From Maritimibacter sp. 55A14 (GTDB taxonomy: Bacteria > Pseudomonadota > Alphaproteobacteria > Rhodobacterales > Rhodobacteraceae), in contig NZ_QEYE01000015.1 in NCBI RefSeq assembly GCF_003122205.1, positions 19,280 through 83,279 on the forward strand: a stretch of DNA of 64,000 nucleotides, given 5' to 3'. Below the pieces are notes generated by a model. It had not been told where the DNA came from, ran no database searches, and was given only the letters and a program-made list of their open reading frames with translations. Of the stretch, positions 1 to 8,996 are shown piece by piece (positions within the stretch are counted from its first letter, which is position 1; every line of letters starts with the position of its first letter). The translations under genes and the position numbers were made by a program.

Positions 1-105
1 GTCGCCCACCAGCACGCTGACCCCGGATTTGAGCCGCTCGGATCCCGCGTTGCCGACCTTCAGGCCGGGCACGTCGGTAATCAGGTTGCGCTGTCCGGGG
101 CGCAT
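1..105 (-). CDS. P1 family peptidase (DmpA/S58-like), N-terminal fragment
   Basis: Only the first 35 codons are inside the window; the gene continues past the left edge. The start is the ATG at 105. The visible protein begins MRPGQRNLITDVPGLKVGN and continues to SGVSVLVGD, the characteristic opening of the DmpA/L-aminopeptidase-D-esterase (peptidase S58) family. Members are self-cleaving Ntn-type hydrolases; the catalytic serine lies further in and cannot be checked. It follows the cupin gene on the same strand with a 4-bp gap and is probably the third gene of an SDR-cupin-peptidase operon. The substrate is unknown. Confidence 0.75.
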   Translation of the reverse strand, partial: MRPGQRNLITDVPGLKVGNAGSERLKSGVSVLVGD

Positions 106-109
106 CGGT

Positions 110-460
110 TCAGATCCGCGGCTTCGGCGCAGCGGTGGCCGGATCGCCGGTATTGGGCGTGCCGCGCGGCTCGATCAGTAGAAGCTTTGCCTCGGTCTCG
201 GCGCGGGGCCGGTGGCGAACGCCCGCGGGGACCACGAAAAGCTCGCCGGGGCCGAGCCTGTGGGTCGCGTCGGCCACATCCAGCAGCACCTCGCCTTCCA
301 GAACCAGGAAGAAATCATCGGTGTCGGGATGTTCGTGAAACGGAAATTCCCCCTGGACCTTCACCACCATCACGTCATTGCCATTGAAATCCGCGACCAC
401 GCGGGGGCTCCGGTGGTCGTCGAACGCGGCCAGTTTGCGGGCCAGGTTCACTTTCTCCAT
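110..460 (-). CDS. Cupin domain-containing protein
   Basis: A 116-residue single-domain cupin. The start at 460 is chosen because the minus strand carries AGGAAGAG just upstream and because the preceding SDR gene stops at 471, whereas a longer reading would run back into that gene. Metal-binding cupin motif 1 appears as FHEHPDTDDF (H42, H44, with D48/D49 where Glu is more usual) followed by GEVLLD, and motif 2 as PGELFVVPAGVRHRP (H83). Such proteins bind a metal and act as small dioxygenases, isomerases or sensors; the exact role here is unknown. It is likely cotranscribed with the SDR gene upstream and the P1 peptidase downstream. Confidence 0.85.
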   Translation of the reverse strand: MEKVNLARKLAAFDDHRSPRVVADFNGNDVMVVKVQGEFPFHEHPDTDDFFLVLEGEVLLDVADATHRLGPGELFVVPAGVRHRPRAETEAKLLLIEPRGTPNTGDPATAAPKPRI

Positions 461-470
461 GGTCTCTTCC

Positions 471-1238
471 TCATATGCAGCGCCCGCCGTCCACTTCCAG
501 CACCGCACCGGTGATCATGGATGCCTCGTCGGAGCACAGGAACACCGCCGCATTACCCATGTCGGCGGGGGTGGAAAAACGTCCGAGCGGGATCGTGGCG
601 AGGAACTTCGCGCGCATCTGTGGCGTATCCTCGCCCAGGAATTGCGGCAGAAGCGGCGTGTCCCCGGCCACCGGGGCCAGTGCGTTGACGCGGATGCCCG
701 CTTCCGCAAGCTCCACAGCCATCGTCTTCGTTGCAGTGATCATCCAGCCCTTGGAGGCATTGTACCAGTTCAGCCCGGTGCGCGGGCTGATCCCGGCGGT
801 CGAGGCCATGTTCAGGATCGCGCCGCCCCCCGTCGCCTTCATCGCCGGCACCAACGCCCGCGCGGCCAGGTAGACGGATTTGCAGTTCACCGCGAAGACC
901 CGGTCGAAGGCGTCTTCGTCCACCTCTTCCAGCGGGCCGCGGCGATGGGTGATCCCGGCATTGTTGACGAGGATATCCATCCGGTCCCAGGCCGCAAGCG
1001 CGGCACGCGCCAGTCCCGCCATGCTTTCGCCATCGGCCACGTCTACCGTCTGCGCCCGCCCGCCGATCTCCGCCGCGACGGCGGCGGCAGATTCGGCGTC
1101 GATATCGGCCACCATGACACTTGCGCCCTCGGCCGCGAACTTGCTTGCGATCCCGGCGCCGAAACCCGACCCGCCGCCGGTCACGATCGCGGTCTTTCCG
1201 GCAAGCCGTCCTCTACGGGGGGCGCGGGTCTCAGTCAT
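471..1238 (-). CDS. SDR family NAD(P)-dependent oxidoreductase
   Basis: A 255-residue classical short-chain dehydrogenase/reductase. The Rossmann cofactor motif TGGGSGFG lies at residues 20-27, NNAG at 92-95, the catalytic Ser at about 146 and the YxxxK motif (YNASK) at 159-163, followed by the IRVNALAP segment and a C-terminal EVDGG. All catalytic residues are present, so the enzyme should be active. The substrate cannot be read from sequence; 3-oxoacyl-ACP reductase-like and glucose-1-dehydrogenase-like enzymes look alike. It heads the minus-strand cluster with a cupin and a P1 peptidase and is divergent from the creatinase gene across a 310-bp gap. Confidence 0.9.
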   Translation of the reverse strand: MTETRAPRRGRLAGKTAIVTGGGSGFGAGIASKFAAEGASVMVADIDAESAAAVAAEIGGRAQTVDVADGESMAGLARAALAAWDRMDILVNNAGITHRRGPLEEVDEDAFDRVFAVNCKSVYLAARALVPAMKATGGGAILNMASTAGISPRTGLNWYNASKGWMITATKTMAVELAEAGIRVNALAPVAGDTPLLPQFLGEDTPQMRAKFLATIPLGRFSTPADMGNAAVFLCSDEASMITGAVLEVDGGRCI

Positions 1239-1548
1239 CGTCGGTCACCTGCCAGGTCTCGGGGCTGAGCGTGGGTGTGGGCCCGCAGCGGGGAGGGTCC
1301 GGTGCCGAACCTAGCAGCAACGCGCCGCTGCCGTCCATCTTATCGAACCTGGCCATGGTCCGCGTGGCGCATGTCGCAAACAGGCTTGCGCGCTTGTGCA
1401 GCCCGGTCTAGATCGGCCCCGAGCCTGTGGCGATGGCGTCGCCACACCGGACATGTCCGGCAGCTCGCGGGCCGCGCGCCCGCCTGCGTCCTGAACGCCG
1501 GGACCTCTTCAATGGGGCCCGGTGCGGCCTCGATACCGGAGGTCGAAC
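1239..1548. other. Divergent intergenic region, SDR / creatinase
   Basis: About 310 bp without a convincing gene. It must hold promoters for the minus-strand SDR operon and the plus-strand creatinase. The only clear structure is the perfect inverted repeat at 1426-1446 (separate entry). A ribosome binding site GGAGG at about 1539 serves the creatinase start. Confidence 0.6.
1426..1446. promoter_or_regulatory. 8-bp perfect inverted repeat upstream of creatinase
   Basis: TGTGGCGA at 1426-1433 is exactly complementary to TCGCCACA at 1439-1446, with a 5-base centre. It lies about 100 bp before the creatinase start. It could be an operator or an RNA hairpin; no T-run follows, so an intrinsic terminator is unlikely. 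The function is inferred only from its symmetry and place. Confidence 0.35.
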
Positions 1549-2763
1549 ATGACTGATACCCAACGTCCCGAATTCTACCGTTTCCACAATGGCGAGAAGG
1601 CCCCGCTGCCCTTCGAGGCCGTGGAATACGAGGCCCGTCTGGACGGGCTGCGCCGGATCATGCGGGCCGACGGGGTGGAGGCCGCAGTGTTCACCTCGAT
1701 GCACAATATCGCCTTTTACTCGGGCTTTCTCTACTGTTCCTTCGGGCGGCCCTATGGCCTTGTAGTGACGGAAAGCGATTGCGTCACGATCAGCGCGGGC
1801 ATCGACGCGGGCCAGCCCTGGCGGCGCTGCCACGGCGACAATCTCACCTATACCGACTGGGCGCGCGACAATTACTGGCGCGCGATCCGATCGGTCACGG
1901 GCGAGGGGCGCGTCGTGGGATATGAGGGCGATCATCTGACGCTGATGCAGCGCGACAAGCTGGAGGGTTTCCTGAAACCCGCCGCCATGCACGATCTGGC
2001 CCCGGCCACCATGCGCCAGCGAATGCGCAAATCCGAGGCCGAGATCGCGCTCATACGTGCCTGCGCGCAGGTGGCGGATGTGGGCGGCTATGCAATCCGC
2101 GACGCGGTCACGATCAGCGCGCGCGAGATCGACATCGCCATGGCCGGGCGCGACGCGATGGAACTGGAGATCGCGCTTCGCTTTCCCAATGCCGAATATC
2201 GCGACACGTGGGTCTGGTTCCAGTCCGGCATCAACACCGACGGCGCGCATAATCCGGTGACGGCGCGCAAGATCGAGCGCGGCGATATCCTGTCCCTCAA
2301 CACCTTCCCGATGGTCTCGGGCTATTACGTGGCGCTCGAACGCACCATGTTCGCGGGTGAGGTGGACGCGGCCAGCCTGAAGATCTGGCAGGCCAATATC
2401 GCCGCCCATGAATACGGTATGTCGCTGCTGAAACCCGGTGTGAGTTGCGCCGAGGTGACGTATCGGATCAACGCCTTCCTCGCCGAACGCGACCTGCTGC
2501 AATACCGCACCTTCGGCTACGGCCATTCCTTCGGCATCCTCAGCCATTACTACGGCCGCGAGGCGGGGCTGGAACTGCGCGAGGATATCGACACGCTGCT
2601 GGAGCCCGGCATGGTCATCTCGATGGAGCCGATGCTGACGCTCGGCGCGGACCTGCCGGGCGCCGGCGGCTACCGCGAACACGATATCCTGGTGATCACT
2701 TCGGATGGCAACGAGAACATCACCGGTTACCCCTACGGCTCCGGGTTCAACGTGGTTGGGTGA
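1549..2763 (+). CDS. Creatinase (creatine amidinohydrolase)
   Basis: Hydrolyses creatine to sarcosine and urea (EC 3.5.3.3) in the cytoplasm. The 404-residue product has the length of Pseudomonas creatinase and shares long blocks with it: FLYCSFGRPY, GINTDGAHNPVT, YRTFGYGHSFG, LSHYYGREAGLELRED and GAGGYREHDIL. The residues known to act in the Pseudomonas enzyme (His232, Glu262, Glu358) correspond to His234, Glu264 and Glu360. The fold is the M24 'pita-bread' with an N-terminal creatinase domain. The ATG at 1549 is chosen over an upstream in-frame codon because GGAGG sits 7-8 bases before it and the N-terminus then aligns with the family. No sarcosine-degrading or creatininase gene is nearby, so the rest of the pathway must be encoded elsewhere. 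Confidence 0.93.
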   Translation: MTDTQRPEFYRFHNGEKAPLPFEAVEYEARLDGLRRIMRADGVEAAVFTSMHNIAFYSGFLYCSFGRPYGLVVTESDCVTISAGIDAGQPWRRCHGDNLTYTDWARDNYWRAIRSVTGEGRVVGYEGDHLTLMQRDKLEGFLKPAAMHDLAPATMRQRMRKSEAEIALIRACAQVADVGGYAIRDAVTISAREIDIAMAGRDAMELEIALRFPNAEYRDTWVWFQSGINTDGAHNPVTARKIERGDILSLNTFPMVSGYYVALERTMFAGEVDAASLKIWQANIAAHEYGMSLLKPGVSCAEVTYRINAFLAERDLLQYRTFGYGHSFGILSHYYGREAGLELREDIDTLLEPGMVISMEPMLTLGADLPGAGGYREHDILVITSDGNENITGYPYGSGFNVVG

Positions 2764-2901
2764 TCCACGGCGTGCGCGGGTCCCGCATGCGCTTAGGCGA
2801 AGCCTCGCTTGTGTGGTAAGATAGCGGGCCGCCTTTGCCGCGGCCCGTTTCCCATTTCCGTTGTGTGGTTCTTTTCCAATCATCGAGAGAGCGAGGACGC
2901 C

Positions 2902-3192
2902 ATGTTTGCACGCGTAACCGAATACCGCATGAAACCGGATTCAATCGAAGCTGCCGAAGCCCTGCTCAACAAGCTCAAGTCGCGGATCATGTCGATGAAG
3001 GGCATGCATCAGTTCATCAACGTGATGGGCGAGGATGGCCGCGGCTATGTCGTGGCCCTCGTCGAGAGCAAGGAAACCTCCGACGCCAACCTGGAAACCG
3101 TCCGGGCCATCTGGGGAGAGTTCGCCGACATGCTGGCGGAACCCCCGAAGCCTGCAGGCTTTCATGTGCTGATGAACGAGACGCGGGCCTGA
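2902..3192 (+). CDS. Small conserved hypothetical protein, possible dimeric alpha/beta-barrel fold
   Basis: A 96-residue acidic protein. The start at 2902 is preceded by GAGCGAGGA; an upstream alternative has no ribosome binding site. I do not recognise a named family with certainty. The pattern (strand FARVTEYRM, long helix, MHQFINVMG strand, [11 protein letters not shown] strand, helix, GFHVL strand) resembles ABM/dimeric alpha-beta barrel proteins, but no catalytic residues are obvious. It stands alone between creatinase and panB. The fold is inference and the function is unknown. Confidence 0.75.
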   Translation: MFARVTEYRMKPDSIEAAEALLNKLKSRIMSMKGMHQFINVMGEDGRGYVVALVESKETSDANLETVRAIWGEFADMLAEPPKPAGFHVLMNETRA

Positions 3193-3274
3193 CCAATCCC
3201 GCGCTGGGCTCTGGTTTCTTCTGCGCCGCGGCGTTAAAAGGGCGGTAAGCAGACGCATGCCCCGGAGCCTTTCC

Positions 3275-4111
3275 ATGAGCGTATCGAAGAGCCTGCGCGC
3301 GCCGACCCCGGCGGACATTCTCGCCCGCAAGGGCGGCGACCCCCTGGTGGTGCTGACCGCCTATACCACGCCGATCGCGCGGCTGGTGGACCCGCATTGC
3401 GACATCGTGCTGGTGGGCGACAGCCTGGGCATGGTCGTGCACGGGATGGACAGCACGCTGGGCGTGACGATGGAAATGATGATCCTGCACGGCCAGGCCG
3501 CCGCGCGCGGGACGAAATCGGCGATGCTGGTCATCGACATGCCGTTCGGCAGCTACGAGGAAAGCCCCGAGCAGGCCTTCGCCAATGCCGCCGAAGTGAT
3601 GCGGCAGACCGGCTGCGCCGCGGTCAAGCTCGAAGGCGGGCAGCACATGGCCGACACGATCCGTTTCCTGACCGCCCGTGGTGTGCCGGTGATGGCGCAT
3701 GTGGGGCTCACCCCGCAGGCCATCAACACGCTGGGCGGCTACAAGGTGCAGGGCCGCGACGCGGATGCCGCGCGCGTGCTGGAGGATGCCCGCGCCGTGG
3801 CTGCCGCCGGCGCCTTCTCGGTGGTGCTGGAGAAAGTCACCGCGCCGCTGGCCACCGAGATCACCCGCGCCATCGCCATCCCCACGATCGGCATCGGCGC
3901 CTCGGTCGATTGCGACGGGCAGGTTCTGGTGGTCGATGACATGCTGGGGCTCTTCACCGAGTTCAAGCCGAAATTCGCCAAGCGCTACGCTGAACTGGGC
4001 GATCACGCCTCCGACGCCATCGCGCGCTACGCCGCCGAGGTGCGCGCCCGCACCTTCCCCGCGCCGGAGCATGTCTACGGCCTCGAGACGTCCGGGGCGC
4101 CGAAGCCGTGA
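3275..4111 (+). CDS. panB: 3-methyl-2-oxobutanoate hydroxymethyltransferase
   Basis: Catalyses the first committed step of pantothenate synthesis, transferring a hydroxymethyl group from 5,10-methylene-THF to 2-oxoisovalerate (EC 2.1.2.11). Family blocks include [28 protein letters not shown], the AVKLEGG segment, [12 protein letters not shown] and IPTIGIGAS, covering the whole TIM barrel; length 278 residues. The start at 3275 gives [11 protein letters not shown], typical for the family, with CGGAG about 8 bases upstream; an in-frame ATG at 3257 would add six residues. The stop overlaps the panC start, so the two are translationally coupled. Confidence 0.95.
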   Translation: MSVSKSLRAPTPADILARKGGDPLVVLTAYTTPIARLVDPHCDIVLVGDSLGMVVHGMDSTLGVTMEMMILHGQAAARGTKSAMLVIDMPFGSYEESPEQAFANAAEVMRQTGCAAVKLEGGQHMADTIRFLTARGVPVMAHVGLTPQAINTLGGYKVQGRDADAARVLEDARAVAAAGAFSVVLEKVTAPLATEITRAIAIPTIGIGASVDCDGQVLVVDDMLGLFTEFKPKFAKRYAELGDHASDAIARYAAEVRARTFPAPEHVYGLETSGAPKP

Positions 4112-4962
4112 GCGTGCCGATCGAGCGCAGTCGCGCGCGCCTCAGGGCGGCGGTCGCGGGCTGGAAGGCTGCGGGCGCGCGGGTCGGCGTGGTGCCCACG
4201 ATGGGGGCGCTCCATGCCGGTCACATAAGCCTGGTGGAGGCCGCCCGCGCGGCCTGCGACCGGGTTGTCGTGACGCTCTTCATCAATCCCCGGCAGTTCA
4301 ACAACCCCGCCGACCTGGAAAGCTATCCGCGCACCGAGGTCTCCGATGCCGCCAAGCTGGCGCCGCTCGGGGTCGATCTGCTCTATGTCCCCGACCCCGA
4401 CCAGATCTATCCCGAGGGCTTCGCCACGAATGTCTCTGTGGGGGGGATCAGCGACGGGCTGTGCGGTGCGCACCGGCCCGGCCATTTCGACGGGGTGGCC
4501 ACGGTCGTCACCAAGCTCCTGTTGCAAACCGGGGCCGAGCGCGCCTTTTTCGGCGAGAAGGACTACCAGCAACTCCTGATCGTGCGCCGGCTGGTGCGCG
4601 ACCTGGACATTCCCTGCACGATCACCGGCTGTCCGACGGTGCGTGAGCCCGACGGTCTGGCGCTGTCATCGCGCAACGCGCGCCTCGACGCGACCGCGCG
4701 CGCCATCGCGCCGGCGCTCAACTGCGCCATGCTTGGCGCGGCGGCGGCGCTGGCACAGGGCGCAGCCGCGGCGCCCGCGCTCGCGGCCGCCCGCCAGGAC
4801 ATCCGCGCCGCCGGCTTCGACGAGGTGGAATATCTGGAGCTGCGCGATGCCGCCACGCTCGCCCCCGTCGAAACCGCCGACCGGCCCGCCCGGCTCCTCG
4901 CCGCCGCCTGGGTGGGCGGGGTACGGCTCATCGACAATATCGCCGTGCCGCCGGACACCTGA
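4108..4962 (+). CDS. panC: Pantothenate synthetase
   Basis: Joins pantoate and beta-alanine with ATP to make pantothenate (EC 6.3.2.1). The nucleotidyltransferase HxGH motif is HAGH at residues 36-39 after [12 protein letters not shown], followed by [25 protein letters not shown] and the KMSKS-equivalent LSSRNARL. The 284-residue length is normal. It starts with GTG at 4108 inside the panB stop (GTGA), which places both in one operon for coenzyme A supply. Confidence 0.95.
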   Translation: MSVPIERSRARLRAAVAGWKAAGARVGVVPTMGALHAGHISLVEAARAACDRVVVTLFINPRQFNNPADLESYPRTEVSDAAKLAPLGVDLLYVPDPDQIYPEGFATNVSVGGISDGLCGAHRPGHFDGVATVVTKLLLQTGAERAFFGEKDYQQLLIVRRLVRDLDIPCTITGCPTVREPDGLALSSRNARLDATARAIAPALNCAMLGAAAALAQGAAAAPALAAARQDIRAAGFDEVEYLELRDAATLAPVETADRPARLLAAAWVGGVRLIDNIAVPPDT

Positions 4963-4968
4963 CCTCCC

Positions 4969-4989
4969 TTCATCTTTCCAAAAATACTC
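4969..4989 (-). repeat. Copy 1 of a conserved intergenic terminator-like element
   Basis: Read on the minus strand, the 21 bases are GAGTATTTTT followed directly by GGAAAGATGAA. The same element, with one extra C, is at 32251-32272 on the plus strand. Here it lies downstream of the minus-strand peptidase gene that ends at 5024, after a CCTCCC/GGGAGG hairpin at 5003-5022. The hairpin plus TATTTTT arrangement suggests a 3'-end or termination function; that role is inferred. Confidence 0.5.
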
Positions 4990-5023
4990 AAACCCGCGGC
5001 CGCCTCCCGCGCGACGGGGAGGA

Positions 5024-6313
5024 TCAGCGCACGAGCAGTTCCGCCAGCGTCAGCGCCATGACCCCGGCGCTGTCGACCATGTCGTCGATGCCGACCCATT
5101 CGTCGGGCTGATGCGCGAGGTCGAGGATGCCCGGCCCGTAGGCGATGCAATTATGCATCCGCCCGATCCGGTCGATGTGCTTCTGGTCATAGGTGCCGGG
5201 CGAGACCACGTATTCGGGCGCGCGCGCCAGAACCCGCTCGATCGCGGCGGCCACGCTTGTCACGATCGGTGCCTCGCGCGCGGTCATGCTGGGCAGCACC
5301 TCGAACATGTCCCGGATCTCGTAGGAAAAGTCGGGTCGCTCGGCTTTCACATGCTCCATCATGGCGGCGATCTCGGCCTTGACGGTGGCGATATCCTCCT
5401 CGATCAGGAAGCGCCGGTCGATCACGATGCGGCAGCGGTCGGGCACGCAGGGCGCCGGGAAGCCGTCATAGCCCGGTTCCGGTTCCGGCTCGCCGCCATG
5501 GATCGAGTTGATGTTGAGCGTGGAGTGCCGCGCGCCCTCGGGCACCACCGGCATCGCCGTGCGGCGCGAAGCCAGGAGCGGCATGAGGTGGCGCTCGATC
5601 TCCTCCAGGACGGCGCCCATGTGGCGCACCGCGCAATCGCCCAGGAACGGCATCGAGCCATGCGCGATCCGGCCCTGCGTCTCGATCTCGGCCCACCAGA
5701 CGCCGCGATGCCCCAGGCAGATGCGATCCTTGCCCAGCGGTTCGGGGATGATGACATGCTGCACGCGCTCCGGTGTGAAATAGCCTTTCTCGGCCAGCCA
5801 GGCGACACCGCCATAGCCCCCCGATTCCTCGTCCGCCGTTCCCGATATCTCGATCGCGCCTGCGAAATCCGGGTGCCGCGCCAGGAAGGACTCGGCCGCC
5901 ACGATGGAGGCGGCGAGCCCGCCCTTCATGTCGCAGGCACCGCGGCCGTAGACGCGGCCGTCCCTGAGTTCGCCGCCGAAGGGATCGACGCTCCAGCCGT
6001 GGCCGACCTCCACCACATCGGTATGACTGTTGAAATGCACGCAGTCGCCGGGTCGCGCGCCGTCGCGCCGGGCGATGATGTTCCAGCGCGGGTGGCGGTC
6101 GCTGTCGGCGCGCGCGCCGGTGGCGCGGACAAGTTCGGTCTTGAAGCCCGCGCGCCGCAGCCGCGCATCCAGATATTCGCAAATATCGCGATAATGCCGC
6201 CCCGGCGGGTTCAAAGTGGGGATGCGGATCAGTTCCTGCGTGAGCGTCACCAGATCGTCGCGCCGCCGCGCGATCTCGGCCAGGAGCGGGTCTTGGGGTC
6301 TGTCGGCATCCAT
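5024..6313 (-). CDS. M20 family peptidase, ArgE/DapE-like deacylase
   Basis: A 429-residue zinc-dependent amidohydrolase of the acetylornithine deacetylase / succinyl-diaminopimelate desuccinylase superfamily. Metal and catalytic landmarks are in order: FNSHTDVV (metal His and general Asp), RGACDMKGGLAA (bridging Asp), TADEESGG (catalytic Glu and metal Glu), and a late AYGPG...LAHQPDEWV segment supplying the last His. A dimerisation insert with HSTLNINSIHGG follows the usual place. Substrate is unknown: it is too long and divergent for confident assignment as ArgE or DapE. It is a single minus-strand gene convergent with panBC. Confidence 0.85.
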   Translation of the reverse strand: MDADRPQDPLLAEIARRRDDLVTLTQELIRIPTLNPPGRHYRDICEYLDARLRRAGFKTELVRATGARADSDRHPRWNIIARRDGARPGDCVHFNSHTDVVEVGHGWSVDPFGGELRDGRVYGRGACDMKGGLAASIVAAESFLARHPDFAGAIEISGTADEESGGYGGVAWLAEKGYFTPERVQHVIIPEPLGKDRICLGHRGVWWAEIETQGRIAHGSMPFLGDCAVRHMGAVLEEIERHLMPLLASRRTAMPVVPEGARHSTLNINSIHGGEPEPEPGYDGFPAPCVPDRCRIVIDRRFLIEEDIATVKAEIAAMMEHVKAERPDFSYEIRDMFEVLPSMTAREAPIVTSVAAAIERVLARAPEYVVSPGTYDQKHIDRIGRMHNCIAYGPGILDLAHQPDEWVGIDDMVDSAGVMALTLAELLVR

Positions 6314-6443
6314 GGTCCGAACCTAGCCCCGCGCCCGTCCTGCGACAATCGCCTTCTTCCCGATCGCCGCGCCGACCCCATATCGCCCACTGGCGGAGAT
6401 GCGGGCGCTCTGGTATCGAACGCGGCAAGGCATGGAGGCGTCG

Positions 6444-7034
6444 ATGCGTTACGTGAAATTCGGAATATCCGCGGTCCTGATCCTGATCGTGGCAGGCTTC
6501 CTGCATTACATCCTGCCGCAGCGCGACGTGGTGCAGATCGTCGGCACCGATGTCATCCGCCGCGACGTGGAAAGCTCAGATGGGCGGATCCTCTCGCAGG
6601 ACGTGCGCTACATCAACGCGCGCACCGATGGCGGCGAGAGCCGCGAGTACCGCAACGAGGATACCGGCTGGGGTTTTCCCTTCTACTTCAAGTTCGACAG
6701 CGGCAAGCTGGCCGCCGAGGCGCAATCCATGGCCAAGGATGACGGCTGGGTTGCCGTGACCCATTACGGCTGGCGCATCACCTTCCTGTCGATGTACCCG
6801 AACGCGGTGAAGCTCAAACCGGTGGCCGGGCCGGATGTCCGGCTGATCCCGTGGTTCAACATCGTCTTCCTGATCGTTCTGGCGGCGGCGATCTTCGCGA
6901 TCTGGCGGCGCATCCAGCGTTTCCGCGAGAACCGGATCGACCCGGTTCTCGATGATCTCGACCGAAGCTGGGACGAGACCACGGAAAGCGCGAGCGGATT
7001 CTGGCAACGGCTCAGGGACCGTTTCCGCAGGTAG
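6444..7034 (+). CDS. DUF1523 family membrane protein
   Basis: A 196-residue protein with two transmembrane segments: residues about 6-22 (ISAVLILIVAGFLHYIL) and a second near 135-152 (WFNIVFLIVLAAAIFAIW). The central region VVQIVGTDVIRRDVES followed by DVRYINA and the GWGFPFYFKFDSG stretch matches the DUF1523 family common in Rhodobacteraceae. The C-terminus is basic and amphipathic (FWQRLRDRFRR). GGAGG five bases before the ATG at 6444 fixes the start. Function is unknown; it is probably anchored in the inner membrane with the conserved domain in the periplasm. Confidence 0.82.
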   Translation: MRYVKFGISAVLILIVAGFLHYILPQRDVVQIVGTDVIRRDVESSDGRILSQDVRYINARTDGGESREYRNEDTGWGFPFYFKFDSGKLAAEAQSMAKDDGWVAVTHYGWRITFLSMYPNAVKLKPVAGPDVRLIPWFNIVFLIVLAAAIFAIWRRIQRFRENRIDPVLDDLDRSWDETTESASGFWQRLRDRFRR

Positions 7035-7046
7035 CGGTGCGCGGGC

Positions 7047-8996
7047 TCAGCCGCCCGGCAGCCAGAGGCGCTGCCGCCGGTTGGCGCGGCGCATGAGTTC
7101 CGCGTCATCGCGTAGCGCACTGGCATCGGCGCACCAGGTTGCGCACTCCCGCGTCTGAGCGTCAGCGTCGGGACAGAAGCACCAGAGCGCATCGAGCCCC
7201 CGCGCGGCGGCAAGCCGTCCGGGCGTAAGCGGCAGGAGCTGGACCAGCCCCTCGGGCAGCCCTCTCATAATGGCGCTGGACAAGGCCTGCGGACCCTCAC
7301 TGCTGACCGAGACGACCAGCCCGTTACCGCAGCCCGCCGCGATGGCGACCAGACTTGCGATATCTGCCGCGCTCGTGTCCGATCCCAGGATCGCGCCGAT
7401 CACCCCATGCGGCCGCGCGATCTCCAGTGCCAGCCCCCCGCCGGGCGCAAGCAGGGCCGCGGAGGGCGGCATGGTGGCCAGAGCCGCGCCCGCGCAAAGC
7501 CGCGCGGCGGCGTCGGGGTCGGACGCGGCGAGTGCCTCGGCGCAGGCGGCCAGCCGGTCGGCGCGCGCCCCGGCATCGAGCGCCGCCCAGCCGGGCTGCG
7601 CCGCACGGGCGGCCGCACTCGCAGCGGCCCCGTCCCCGGTTCCCGCCGCGGGTGGGCCGCTCGGGACATCGGGCATCCCGTCGGGCCGGGTGAAGGCGGC
7701 CGGCTCCTCCGGCATGATCGACCCCAGGCCGTCATTCACCACGACCTTCCGTGCGGCCAGCGCCAGCGCGGTCGTCTGCGCGGTGGCGCCGCATTCGCTC
7801 CAGACCCAGGCGTTGCGCGCAGGCTGCATCCCGCCTGCCAGCGCGATGGCCTCGCCAAGGGTGCGGAACGTCATGCTGCGCAGCACCGGCCCCCGGATGC
7901 CGGACTGCATCGCGGCGGCGGCGGGCGCGAGCCCCGTCAGCAGCACCGGGGCGTGGTAGCGGCCTGTTTCGGGCAGGGGCAGGGCGGCCCGATACACCTC
8001 CGCGCCCTCGTCACGGGCCACATCGCAGAACTCGTCGAGCGCTCCGGCATGTGCCAGCGGGCCGAGATCCGTGCCTTGATCCAGCGGATCGCCGGGGCAG
8101 AGCCGCGCCATCCGGTCGCGGAGGCGGCTGTGAAACGCCTCTGCCACGCCCTCCTGCACCAGGAGCCGCGTCGCGTCCGCCGCCTTCTGTCCGCCCGTGG
8201 CCCAAAGCGTGTCGTCGAGCGCGGCCACGGCGCTGTCCAGATCGGCATCGGCATGGACGATGGTCAGCCCGGAGGCCGGGCCGGGGGCGGGCGTGTCCGG
8301 GCAGATCACGCCCTCCGCCGTCGCCAGCGCGTCGGCCTCGCAGCAGAGGACGCAGAAGACCCCGCCCGGCAGCCCCGCCGCGCGGGCGAGCCCGGCGACG
8401 CAGAACGCGGCCAGTGCGGCGCCCGGCGGCGTGTGCAGGACCGCCGCATTGCCTGCCGCGAGCGCGGGCGCGGCGCGTGCCAGCCAGTCCTCCGGGCCGT
8501 CGAGCGGGTCGGAGAGCAGCCCGACCACGCCGAGCGCCTGCCGGCCGGTCCCCGGTGCCCGCCCGCCTTCGGCGGCGCGCGCGGCGGCGTGCAGATGATC
8601 CAGCGCGCGAGGCAGGTCGCGGCCCCGCGTCACACGCCAGGGCAGGCCGGTCTCCAGGCTGCGGAGCACTGCCAGCAAATCGAGCTCCGCCTTGAGCGCC
8701 GCGCCGAAGGCCCGCAGCGCCCCGGCCCGCGCGAAGCCCGGCAGCGCCGCCCAGCCCGCCTGCGCGCCGCGTGCCCCGGCGATGGCGTTGGCGATGTCGG
8801 ACGCTCCGGCTTGCGTGATCCGCGCCAGCACCACGCCGGTTGCGGGATTGGCGATCTCCACCGCCGCGCCGCCGCCCGCGCACGGCCCTTCCACCGTCAC
8901 CATGCCCAGCTGTCCGGCATGGTCCGCCAGCCAGCCAATGGCGGGCTTTGCGCCGACGGGGTGCGTGCCCCTTTCCAGTCTCTCCATCCCGGTCAT
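7047..8996 (-). CDS. Aldehyde dehydrogenase-like protein lacking the catalytic cysteine
   Basis: A 649-residue member of the ALDH superfamily with one near-complete domain (residues about 20-460) and a second partial one (about 470-640). ALDH landmarks such as EIANPATG, LVVxHADADLDSAV and the NAWVW segment are visible. Where active ALDHs carry GQxC, this protein has GGQKAAD at 268-274, so the nucleophilic Cys is replaced by Ala272; the LELGGK glutamate motif is also absent. It may therefore be a non-catalytic partner. The ATG at 8996 overlaps the deoC stop (ATGA), implying coupled translation and a link to deoxyribose metabolism. A redox role is unproven. Confidence 0.8.
   Translation of the reverse strand: MTGMERLERGTHPVGAKPAIGWLADHAGQLGMVTVEGPCAGGGAAVEIANPATGVVLARITQAGASDIANAIAGARGAQAGWAALPGFARAGALRAFGAALKAELDLLAVLRSLETGLPWRVTRGRDLPRALDHLHAAARAAEGGRAPGTGRQALGVVGLLSDPLDGPEDWLARAAPALAAGNAAVLHTPPGAALAAFCVAGLARAAGLPGGVFCVLCCEADALATAEGVICPDTPAPGPASGLTIVHADADLDSAVAALDDTLWATGGQKAADATRLLVQEGVAEAFHSRLRDRMARLCPGDPLDQGTDLGPLAHAGALDEFCDVARDEGAEVYRAALPLPETGRYHAPVLLTGLAPAAAAMQSGIRGPVLRSMTFRTLGEAIALAGGMQPARNAWVWSECGATAQTTALALAARKVVVNDGLGSIMPEEPAAFTRPDGMPDVPSGPPAAGTGDGAAASAAARAAQPGWAALDAGARADRLAACAEALAASDPDAAARLCAGAALATMPPSAALLAPGGGLALEIARPHGVIGAILGSDTSAADIASLVAIAAGCGNGLVVSVSSEGPQALSSAIMRGLPEGLVQLLPLTPGRLAAARGLDALWCFCPDADAQTRECATWCADASALRDDAELMRRANRRQRLWLPGG

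Noticed and set aside
1408..2883. A 491-codon open frame antisense to creatinase
   Set aside because: It mirrors the codon-position GC bias of the real gene and has a His/Arg/Gly-rich composition typical of antisense shadows in high-GC DNA.
4643..6742. A 699-codon plus-strand open frame across the end of panC and the M20 peptidase
   Set aside because: It is antisense or out of frame to two well-supported genes and shows no domain.
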